Of a stretch of DNA of 64,000 bases, positions 1-43,400 are shown piece by piece. The notes under the pieces are model-generated. The model did no database searches. It was given only the letters and a program-made list of their open reading frames with translations, and was not told the DNA's origin. Within the stretch, counting starts at the first letter, position 1. Each line of letters opens with the position of its first letter. This DNA is from Anseranas semipalmata (taxonomy: Eukaryota; Chordata; Aves; Anseriformes; Anseranatidae), in the NCBI GenBank assembly GCA_013399115.1, contig VXAA01001494.1, positions 1,022,595 to 1,086,594 on the forward strand, read 5' to 3'. Position numbers and translations under genes: made by a program.

Positions 1-32444
<32,444 letters not shown>

Positions 32445-34717
32445 CTAGATTTAAAAACAAACGGGCATAGTTAGCTTTATTAAGCAAGAAAAAAAAAAAT
32501 TGTCTCAAAAATTACAAATACGGGCAAACCCTTCTCAGTGGCCTTTTGTCTCTCACATACTGGAGTTCAGAACAATCAGTTTTAATTGACATTGTTGTAC
32601 CACATACTAATTACAAAGATGAACATTCATTTTACTCACTTCAGAATAACAAGGTTTATTATCCTAACAGATTTCAAAACCAGAAAGTTAACCCATAATT
32701 AACAACCTTGTGTACTTAACCCATGTAAACCTCTCCAATGGGAGATTAGTGTTAATAAAATCCAGGAAAAATTAGAACTTTAGGACATTATTCATAAACA
32801 TACAATTTCAACTCCACAACACAGAGAAATCACTTGTTCAGCTGTGATAGTGCTCAAAAGATTAAGATGCAAACTAGTTCTTATTACAGTTGAATAGAGT
32901 TCCTTTCCAAAAGAGGGGAGTGTCAATTTTAAGACATACTTTATCCATTTCCATCCAATGGATAGCTTCCTTGTGCCTCCCTCTGAAACTACCAGTTTAG
33001 GTTAAAAACAGTGGTTTCAATAGATCAGTGATTTGTTCCAGTGCGATGAGTCCCATCAAATAGCACATGCAATCAGAATAAAACATTCAAACCTTTCAAT
33101 ATCTGCAAGTAATACACACAAATTTCCACAAAAAGAATTAAGAACCTCTACAAATTTACTTTCCCATCTTCCTAATAACAAATTATCAGAGATTTAAATA
33201 CCGCAGAACATTTTCTGCATTAAATTTCAGTGTTAAACTAGTTACCTGCATCATCCAAATAAATAAATAAAGCCTACATAGAGTATCTGTAGACAGACCT
33301 GTAACAACTAAAACTAAGTGTAACTATGTCTTCAGTGGAATACTCAAAATAATAACAAGTACCTTTCCAAATTGACTGGTAGCAGCTAGTACCAAAAACT
33401 CAAAAATCAAAATAGTTTCTTAGTTTCCTTTGCAAATTCATACTTTCCAGATTTAGTTATGCAGCAGTGGTAGTTTCACATATCAAATTAAAGATACCTT
33501 GTTTTCACCTGCAACATTTTATTTTCCGCTGTATGACGCAATATTTCTACAATGTGGCAGACTATCTCTACTTGACCTACAAATCTGTGCTCCATTACAG
33601 TTTTGGGAAGAGAGGAATGGTTGTTTTTAGGAATACTCTTGAAAAACATCTCAGGGGGAAGATACTTTTTTTGAAGGTGTATTACTCCGAAGGTCTGCTC
33701 ATTGTCCATCCCTTTAAAAATCCAAATTATTGGAAGGGTGACATACTTGTACGCACCTACAGAGTATACGTAAAAGATGACAAGAGCAGAAAATTCTGGT
33801 GAGCATGGAGTTGCCTGTTCTCTTCCATAAACTACAAAAGAGAACTGAAATATTACCTTCTATTTATAATCAGTAGAAACAAACATTGTCTGAAGTCCGT
33901 GGTCACACTAAAACCACTGGATTACAGGGATAGCTTTACCGAATTCCTGCCTGGACAAGAATAATCGTGAAAGTGGTAGGATCATGAGATCTCCAAATCA
34001 GTCATGCTTCATATAATAAAATTAGAGATACATTGTTGATATTCTTTGTCAGTTTTGGCAAGATAGCATCAAGTGATATCATTAATTCTATAGGTGGGAG
34101 AGGACATACTAATACCTTTAGAATTTTCCACTTGTAAGTTTAAAGTAATATATCTACAGATAAAGAAAACTAGTTACTTACAATTCTTGCCAGTAAGAGA
34201 TCATAATTCCAAATATCTGTCCTATCATTATAAACTAAGACTTTCAGTTACATGAAAATGATATTAACCTAAAAAAACTAAAAATAAGCTTTTTGTTTAA
34301 TCACTGAGACACCAATAATCATAGCAGTAGAAAATGCTCCAGAGCTATGTAAAAACTACCAATCACTTGCAGCATCTTGTGAACATTTAACTTTACTTAA
34401 GCTTTAGAACAGATAATTTTAAAAGTGTTGTTTTTGTTGGTGGTGTTTTGTTTTGTTTTTTTCCGTTTGTAAGTGGAATCCAGTAAGAATCTTGTCTTGG
34501 CAATCTCTTTTCCTTTGATATAACAGTGCTTTAGCCATTTTGGAAATGCTTGCTCTGATAAATTATTTACAAAACACCACACATCATTCGTGTAATGAAA
34601 CAAATCCAGGTCCACAATCTCATTTATCTTCCCAAGACTTTTTTTTCTTGCACTAGGAAAGACATGGCCATTAGCCAACATTCGTGTACTTTCCTATTTC
34701 AATTCCCTCACCCCCCC

Positions 34718-34718
34718 N
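34718..34718. other. Ambiguous base in a C/A run
   Basis: A single N follows seven C. It looks like a base-calling or assembly ambiguity in a homopolymer. Confidence 0.9.
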
Positions 34719-35247
34719 AAGGTTTTTGGTAGTTCAGGGCTACAAAGACTGATGTTCCCATACCAAACCTAATAATAGAGAGCTTGCAAATCCTGTCACT
34801 TCACACATAGGTTTTCAAGAAACTTACAGGCTCCTGTATATATTCAGGAGCCATGTACATTAATAACTGTGAGCATTATTGGGTCTGATCTCTGAGCTAC
34901 TGACAGAAGTTAGGAATACACACGTTCCTGTCAGCACAGTAACTAAAACCTAGTTTCATGCTACTTTAACTTGCATGGTTAAAGCAAAACTATACTCCTA
35001 CTGGTAGTTATTATTTTTGTCTCTCAACCATCTCAAATAGGATAAACTATAAAAAAAATTGTCTGTCAGCATAAAATCCGAATAAATTCATCTCCTACCT
35101 GTATCATTTTTCAAGTCCTAATCACTAGTTTCCCTTCTAAAACATAGTAATCAAGTATCATTATCCTCTGGAAAACGATTGTTAGTCAACATAAAGGTTA
35201 ATTCCATCTCATCTCCTACAGAAACTAGTCTGGCCAGTTATTCAACA

Positions 35248-35759
35248 ATGGAGCGGCCACAAGGCAACCCACGCCAAAATGCTGACAGAAGTGGATCGGG
35301 TAGTCTGGGAACCCAGAGCATCCTTGACAGCGTAGCTGGGAGCCCGAGATATCCTTGACAGGCACAGAACAAAAACTGGGACAACAAACTGCCAGAGCCC
35401 CCTGCGAGAACTCCACCCGAGATCTCCCGGCCAGACCGGACCCTTGCCGGGGACACCCGGCTGACGCCCGGCTGCGTGACACAGCTCATCTCTGAGGCAG
35501 GACTTGTCCGGCGTCAGTCGGCCCCGCTCCTGGGCGTGCTTTGGCGAGTGCTGCACTTCAGAACAACGCATACAGGCGGGCACTTCAGTAAATAATCACA
35601 AGTATATACTTGCTCGACCAGCAGTGATTTGTAGCAGTTGGCAATGAAGAAATTCAAGAAACAAAAGCCTCCGTGTCCTCGTGTATTACAGAATCCTACA
35701 AACCTACTGTCGCAATCTTCACACACCCATGGGTCAGGTAACTCTTGCAGGTCGTGACA
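35248..35759 (+). mobile_element. Probable ERVL-class 5' LTR
   Basis: This is a GC-richer block of about 510 bp in AT-rich intron. It starts at or near a TGG (35249) and ends ..gtcgtgaca at 35759, a CA end, followed after five bases by a primer-binding-site-like sequence. A TATATA-containing stretch (35.60 kb) and a TG...CA outline fit an LTR. The 5' boundary is inferred from the flanking direct repeat. It lies antisense to KAT6B. I cannot name the subfamily, and the second LTR is not visible. It is an old, decayed copy. Confidence 0.6.
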
Positions 35760-35764
35760 TTAAT

Positions 35765-35782
35765 TGGCATCAGAAGTGGGAA
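35765..35782 (+). other. tRNA-Leu-like primer-binding site
   Basis: TGGCATCAGAAGTGGGAA follows the presumed LTR end by five bases. It closely resembles the complement of the 3' end of tRNA-Leu (TGGTGTCAGAAGTGGGAT type), differing at a few positions. A leucine primer defines the ERVL class, so this is the main evidence for class. Confidence 0.65.
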
Positions 35783-35854
35783 TCTAAGTGCGCAGCTCAT
35801 GGAGGCTTGGGAGAAGGCTGTAGAAGACCAGTGAAAATGGCAAGAGGATAAGGG

Positions 35855-36226
35855 ATGGGAGACACCGAGGTGGGACAGGCAATGGCTTATGATGCCTGGC
35901 CTGGGAGGCCCTCCGAACAGAACTTCAGAAGTGGCCGGGAACTCCCAAAAGCAAAGCTAAGGAAGACAAGGGAGTCCTTGCGGGCCTTCTCAGAGGCATC
36001 AGCAGCCGCAGGTACCTTGCTAAGAGCCGTTCAGCAGCAACCCCAAAACACTGAGCAGCGAGCTCAGGACACAAAGGCACAAGCAGCTGACTTTGAATCT
36101 CATGTTAAGAGTCAACAGCTTCAACGACTAGGAACTAGCATTGGACCTCTGGCTTTACGAGAGCTAGAGCAAGAGTACACATGCCCAGTTGCAGTGAGGC
36201 TACCCAGAAGGTGGGACAGGTTATAG
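35855..36226 (+). pseudogene. Gag-position reading frame of the ERVL-like element (remnant)
   Basis: This 123-codon open frame starts 73 bp beyond the primer-binding site, where gag should begin. The peptide is rich in Gln, Ala, Arg and Glu, with a long hydrophilic helix-like middle (AVQQQPQNTEQRAQDTKAQA) that could form a coiled coil, as spuma/ERVL-type Gag N-termini do. There is no major homology region or CCHC zinc knuckle. It stops at 36226, and the following 130 bp look like out-of-frame continuation. No pol or env sequence follows. I treat it as a dead fragment and am not sure of the assignment. Confidence 0.45.
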
Positions 36227-36360
36227 GATGAGGGATGATGGGTGGGATGAGGTTATCCAAAAGGTACTGGGAGTTGAGGACGGTGACTCTGCTTCTGATC
36301 ATGGCAAACCTTTTGCCCCCACCTGAGCCTAATCCAGATAAGGCAGTGGGCACCACTCCG
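36227..36360 (+). mobile_element. Tail of the ERVL-like internal region
   Basis: This is a short, GC-richer stretch after the gag-position frame (gatgggtgggatgaggttat, gttgaggacggtgactctgc, tgcccccacctgagcctaat). It ends at the second copy of an 11-bp direct repeat, where AT-rich intron resumes. The element therefore seems to break off about 0.6 kb into its internal part. Confidence 0.45.
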
Positions 36361-37686
36361 GTTATTCAACATGGCAACATTTTACACCAAATGAACCAAT
36401 AATATTTTTCTCTTGCTATTCAATCTCAGTTTAAAAGGAAAATAAATTTTTCATCTAATATTTCAGAATCACATTAGTGATTTTGTTGCAAAAACTTTAA
36501 GGCTATGTTGTCTGCTCTGTCCCTGAATATAATTCTGAACAATGCTTCTGCAGTAACATACTATTACTTCTTCAACAGGGCTAATAAGCTGAGAACTTTT
36601 CATCCATTGAACTTGGAGAACAAGCTAAATGATGACTGCCAATAGGTTTTGTTTTTCTAGATCACTAGAAATTGTACATCCAAATTTAGAAGGCTGCCCT
36701 GTTCAAATAATTGTGCATTTACAATTGCAGTAGGGGTAAATATGCAGAAAAATCATATGCTATGCCAACATGCAGTTGCCTTCAAAGACTGAAGCGTCAC
36801 AAAAAAGCAGTTAGGCAATCATATTTTTTATTTTTTTTAATCTTTATTTTTAAAATCCAGTACAGAGCAATAACAGACCAACAATTCAGCAACTGATTTT
36901 TATTTTACTTTCCAATTAGTAATTAAACAATACTTTACACAATACATCCAACAATCGTAGTCAACCAACCCTTTAAAAACTTCACACTTCCAACTACTGC
37001 AGTCAATCTATCCTTTAAATGGCATTACAAGCCAGTACCATACCATGGTAATTTTACTGTCACCAGTAATTTTGGGTCAGAACCCTTGTGGTGCACATAC
37101 TGTGACATTTGCCCAAGCTTACACTCTCAGTCTTCTCCAATAAGCAAGAAAGGACTAACGTAAAATATAGTATATAAATTTCTGAAATGCAATCTGTTTA
37201 AAATTTGAATGTATTACTTTGCAATGACAAATGAATTATTAGAGTTTGGTAGGTGACAGCTATTTAATCTTGCTACAAACATAGCACAAATGTTAAATAA
37301 CCCAGGTGTTATTTTTAATGTTCACAATAGGAAGTCTCAAATGTATTCCCCCTTCCCTTCAGGCAAAAACACGAAGGCAAGATTATTCCTACAAACAGTC
37401 ACCCACTGCACTTGATCAGAACACTGTCATAAAAGCTTGTGTGAACCAGAAAAGCTATGCAGGTAAGTTTTCAAAAGACTGGCTTACTAAAAAGATTATT
37501 ACAGAATATTTAGCAGGTCCCAGCCAATGTCTCTGCTTTAGACATTATATAAACCCTCGCTCCAATCTCATAAATGCATCACCTTCCTAAAAGGGGCACT
37601 AATAAAATGAAGGAAAAGTTAGGTTCTGCAGCTCAGTTACTCCAAACAAAAATTTGGTATACTGTGTACACAATGATATTTCTGTG

Positions 37687-37714
37687 CTAATAATAATAAT
37701 AATAATAATAATAA
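37687..37714. repeat. (TAA)n microsatellite
   Basis: About nine units of TAA/AAT on the plus strand. Confidence 0.9.
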
Positions 37715-40455
37715 ACACCAAACACAATCCTCACAAACAAACACCATATTCAAGTGTCTGCCAGTAAATACCTAGAGAGAAAGGGTGAAGAGCATCAATC
37801 AGATAGTCAAACCAGCAAGCTACTGCCTTTCAGCAGGAGAGCAATGCAAAGCCATTAATGACTTCACTTGTACGTACACATCCTCAACCCGAGCAATGGG
37901 AGAAGGACAGCTGTCACCCCCACGCAAAGCGGGAAGGCACGAACAGCAGAACAGGTCACAGGGAGCTGGGGAGAAGAGACCTGGCGCAGCAGGTGAGGTG
38001 CATTTGACACAGGTTAGAAGAGGAAGGCAAAGCAACCACCCACACAATAAAGGAAAGGAGAAGACACGTGAGCGACATCGTTCCCCATAAGGAATCAGAA
38101 AATATCATCTGACTTGAACATCTGGGGGAGCACGAAGAACAAAGAATTGATGAGCAGAGATCAGCGTTTCTGGACTTGGATTACTGCCGTAACTGGGAAC
38201 AACCATGGGCTTCACAAGGACCACTGAGGCTTTCAGGCCTAAAAAGGACGCTAGCCCTGTGTCCACAGCTTGGCACGGGCTCGGATACGGAGCTGAAGAT
38301 GTCAGTGGAGCTTGGATGCTACAAAAAAAAAAGTTCCTCCCCCACATCTCAATCTTTATCTTAAAAGGCCTAGTTTCAAACCCATTTTAGACAATAACTG
38401 TTCATGCACGTACTAACATTTAAGATCATTTTCACTAATAGAGGTGTGTGCATCTGAATTTTGATTATCGCTTAATCATTTTGGTCACTCCAGAAAAAAA
38501 GAAAAATTATGTTTAGTGAGTTTGCACTACGGATAAAGGCTCAAACCTAACTAAAAATACTGTTTTTGGTGACTTCAGAAAGTGTTTTATAATTGATCAA
38601 AGAAAAAAAAAGTTACAACTATCTGGAATATTTTACAAGCTCTAAAACATTAAGGACTCACTTTCCTTACTGCTTTCTCTGTCTGCACCCACACTGCAAA
38701 CCCTGAGATTGGTCCACAAAAAAGTTATACTGATCTAAAAATCATGAACAGCAGTGTTAGCATATAGTTGAGCTAGTGTATCATCTGTATTTAAGCAAAG
38801 ATCTTGTCTCAATGCTAGCAGACTTTGTCCTTTATGCAACCAGTAAATACGATTTACTTATTTTTAAATGAATCAAATCCGTCTATTCCAAGAAGCTAAC
38901 AAGCTTTGCTGTTGCATAAAATCAATCCACGGTTAAAATTCTGCTGGATTTCAGTTACCTCATGCCAGAATAAGTTTGTCTCAAAAGTCTGGCCCAAAAC
39001 AACATTTTTTTTCCTACGGTAGTTTCTGTGCTGGTGGAATTTGCATGTTCTTCTGAGTACATTTATAATTCCCATGAAAGTCTTAGAGCATTCAGTGTTC
39101 TAACTGTCTGCGGCCCCAAAAGTCACATCTTAAGTCCTGAAAAGTCTTTATTTTCGAGTATGTGAAGTTACCCACAACTATAAATCCCACTGAAAGCAAA
39201 GAGATTATTATTTGCATTGCTATAGCACTCTGAAGATTTAAACAGATTGTCTGAGAACTGCTAGGCATTAGCTGTGTACACACAATTATGGTTTTAAGTC
39301 CTAGTCCCATTAAATGTTATGCACACATTAAGAGAACTGAAAAGTTTCATGTACACTTCCAAAGAAAGTTTGAACAGCAATCCCAAAACCTCAAATGTTC
39401 ATATTTGCAACTCTCACAATGCCTTTTCAGAAATGCCTCAACATCATCTGACAACTTGCTAGGAGATACATCCTTATACATGACACACAAATTTTAGATC
39501 TCTATTATCCCATGAAGATAAACAGCACACAAGTCGTTTCAAACTTAACAGGACAGAGCCAAGTTTTATTGAAAATGGGAACTGCCATGACCCTCACTAG
39601 GGATCCACTGTTCTGGTCTCAATCTTTACCTTCAAGGGCTATCTGTCTTTGTTTGGGGGTTTTGGGGGGGCGCGTGCAGATGTGTGCAGAGCACACACTA
39701 AGTTATTCATAGCTTTTCCGTTATTCTTCAGCTAACAATCCCATGTATTATCCTTAAAATAACTTCTTTTAAGAACATAAAATTTGCTTCCTCCTCCCCA
39801 CCCTGAAAAATATGGCCAAACTGTAAGGCAAACGTTTATTACTAGAATTTTCTTCTCCCAGCGTATTTCATTTGAGTGTACAGAAGAGGAAGGGTACCTC
39901 AGGACAGCATGCATCCCACCTGAACGCAGCTCCCACGTCACTTTCAGTGCCTTAGGACTGACCTCAGACAACAGCTACAGCTTATGGAACTGAACAGACA
40001 AAAAGCTAACCTGCATCTTCATGAACAAACACCGTAATGAGGAAGACATGCACAAAATAACATACACTAGTAATGGTCTTCTAAATACATTTTTTAGTTT
40101 GAAGTTACTGAAAAGGAGTATTCCTGCTCTTCCAAACTGGAAAACAATACAACCTAGAACATGGGAACTCACAACAATTACTGCTTCGGAAGCAGAATGC
40201 AACCTCAGGCTTTTGCTTGCAAAAATGGAAAACACAATAAAAGGCAAGTTCTATTCTATTTCAAATTAGACTTTCCATGTTTCATATAAAAGTACAAGAT
40301 GTTAGAAACAAAACTAACTTCAATTTACTAAAGTTGTCACAGCAGGACTCAAGAAACCATCTAAGACGCTCTGCATATTGTATGTTGCTCAACGTGCATG
40401 GAAGAAGAAACTCTGTCTAAAAAAAACAAAACACACACCAAAAAACACCACAGAA

Positions 40456-40471
40456 AAACACACACACACAC
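40456..40471. repeat. Short (CA)n microsatellite
   Basis: An imperfect acacacacacac run is embedded in a wider A/C-rich patch (about 40.42-40.47 kb). Confidence 0.7.
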
Positions 40472-43400
40472 CCTTACCTTTTCTATAAAGGGTTCTACTG
40501 AATTGCCCTGGTCCTCTTAATTAACTTCATACAATCCAAAGTGCACTCATGTTCTGTTTGCAGTATACATCCTCTGAAAAAAAAATGTAAAACCCCCTTT
40601 CTGCTGCAAAGCGAACACCCAAAGCAGAGGATACACCTCCTGGAGAAAGGTGCAAAGCAGCACCTCAACAGCACACGTAAATTTCCCAGCTCTCTGGAGG
40701 CTCAGCTCTCATTTTTAACAGAATCTATTTAAAGCCTCTATGCTTGCAGAGGAAACGTTTTGCAACCATAATTCAAGTTTAATAGACATGCAAGACTATT
40801 GTAGACAGCCTAAAAACAACACTTTTTAATATGGGTAGACCCTGCTATCATTTCAACAGCTACAGAAGCCAGACACTTCACTTATCAAATTGTATCCCTC
40901 TTGTGATCATTTATCAGTTCTTATGGCAGCAGTACAGGAGAGAGAAGGCTCTTCCCTCCTGAATGGGAAAGAATTTGTTATTTCAGGTGGGGCTCTTCTG
41001 CCGCAGTTCTGCACCTATGACTAAACAGTTAAAATTGTTTATTTTTTAATATTGTTAATTTTTAACCTTTCCATTGCTGTAGTAAGAGTACTTTAGAAAG
41101 AAAACAAAAGAGCCTTGTAACAGAGGCTATTAATAAACTGGGCTGTTAAGAAGGCCGTCAGTTAGTCCCCTGTTCTGTTTTCTCCATTGTGAGACTAGAG
41201 CCAACTACAGACCCGGCCATTAAGGGAACCTGTGCCTTCTAGACACATTATAAATAGGTCAAGCTGGGAATACGTCCCACGTACACTACAGTCTTCTAGC
41301 TGCATCTTCCTGGCATTCTGGATCACCACTGTTTACATTGCCCAAATCTAACCTTGGGCCTGTCTTCGGATTTCTTTAAATTGTTGCTTCAGTGTTTTTG
41401 GAGTGAAAAGACAGAGGTGAAAAAAATATTCCAAACTACAGTAAGTTTAGAATTTTCCAGCTATGTTGTCAATACCTGTGGCAATATATGAATATATATT
41501 CCTGAAAAGAGTAAGTGGCATCTGTCAACCATACAAGATGGAGAAGCCTATGTACCATCAGTACTTCACGTGGACAAAGTTCCCCAGTTCCACATTCAGC
41601 TATGTTGTGTTTGTTCCCTTCTTTCACCCTCTGCAAGGCACTCTTATGAAGTGAATTCAAAACAGACTTGTAAATTGTTTATTTTCTTTTACATAAAGGT
41701 AACTCAGATCTATTTTATTACACCTAAAATGAAAAAAACTTGATGTCTTCAGACTCATCCTAGGGGATATTTAAATACCAGTTAAAAAAAATCAGAAGTG
41801 CTTCAAAACTTATTTTTCCTTGTCCAACACCAAACTTCATCTTTTCTGTGCCCTTAATTGCATGCTGTAAGACCAACAACTGGGTTTGAAATCTACGTAT
41901 CTTGAACTTCAGTCTCTTGCTAAAAGAAAGATTCCATTTTTTTTTTAAATTAAATTCTTCAACTTGGCACTCAGAACAGCCTCAACTGTACCATGTACCA
42001 ACAGCCCATTTTTCTTCATGCCCTCTCTGACATAGTCCATCGGCTCCCAGAGACCAAAGCAAAATCAATCCTGCAGATCCAGCCACGCAGCTTATACCTC
42101 CAGTTGCATTACTGCTTATGTGGCAGCCACCAGTCAAAGCACTGGGTCACCTTCCAAGTGATACCTTTGCTTTTTGTGGAGCTCCAGCTCTTCCTTCAAA
42201 GTTACAGGAGATTGCACTCTTCACCCTCCCTCAGAACTTAATCCTTTAAATCCAATCTACATTTCTTAAGAGCATCATACATTTCCATTACTTGCCATGC
42301 ACTTCATCTCTGCCACAAAAGGATGCATTTAAGCCTTAAAACACTGACCTATCATCAGCATCAGGATTTATCTGCTACACCATCAACCACAATGCCATCC
42401 ATTGTGCCTGATGACAAAGTAGATCACACATTATCCACATCATTAGCATGCAACCCTCCAAGGAATTTCACCCTTAAGTACACCTCTAGGTTTCCACTCG
42501 AGGTAAACTTAATAACGGAAAGTATCTAGCTTACTAAAATCCTGCTCATGACTTGCCTCTTATTTTCACCTTTTCTTCATGTATCTCACTTTCTTCATAT
42601 GCTTAGAAGATTTCCCAACTTTTTGGCATAGAACCCCTTTGTTGGGCCAACTTGTTGAACCCCAGTTGTTGGAACTGCATTTCCTAACTGCAAACTCTAC
42701 CTCTTATTGCAATGCAACTAGGATGAAGCAGGTTACACGTGTAATCACAAGCAGATAAGCAGTGCTGCAATTCACATGCCGTGATCCAACGGGAATGTCA
42801 ATTTTGCCATTCATTGTAGAAAAAACATTGCTTTTAGGTAGATTAAACAAACTCCAGTATGAAAAGCACACACTTCATTGGCGTAATACTATGTTTACTC
42901 AGATGTTTGTATATACGCACATTTTTATTCATAACTTATTACCAAAGTCATCCAACATAAATGTGCATAATATGTTTGCAGTATGGCACAGGATAATTAT
43001 TAGTTGTCTTGATGCTAATTGCTCAGGGAAAATGTTTAATTGCATATTAAGTGGATCGTATGCATATTTTATTTAGTTTACTCTTTGGGGCGAGTTTACT
43101 GTCAGCACCATCCAGATCTGAAGAGCACCACACTAACTGCAGAAGTAGGGGCTTCATGGGACTGGGACAGTGTGAAATGTGGTTCTAAACAAAACAAGTA
43201 GAAGCCGGTTCTCCTCCAAGATGCAGCTGCTCAATTGCCACACAATGTCAAGAAATATCCTGTCTGCTTGCCTCCCATACCCAAAGGAAAAGCACTGGGA
43301 CCAAAAAAAGATGATTAAGGTGATTCCAGAACTTGATATGGGATTACAAGAGAACCATTTCCTTAGATTTCTTCCACTGATGCGATTCTGAAAATGCCAG

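Noticed and set aside
33467..33802. 111-codon plus-strand open frame
   Set aside because: I checked for a retrogene or transposase. No motif is recognisable, and an overlapping open frame exists on the other strand.
35225..35583. Overlapping 80-113 codon minus-strand frames, considered as the missing N-terminal KAT6B exon or a CpG-island first exon
   Set aside because: The peptides do not match KAT6B, and the block is better explained as an LTR followed by a primer-binding site.
42762..43076. 104-codon plus-strand open frame as a small gene
   Set aside because: It is AT-rich with no domain. I think non-coding conservation is a better explanation for this stretch.
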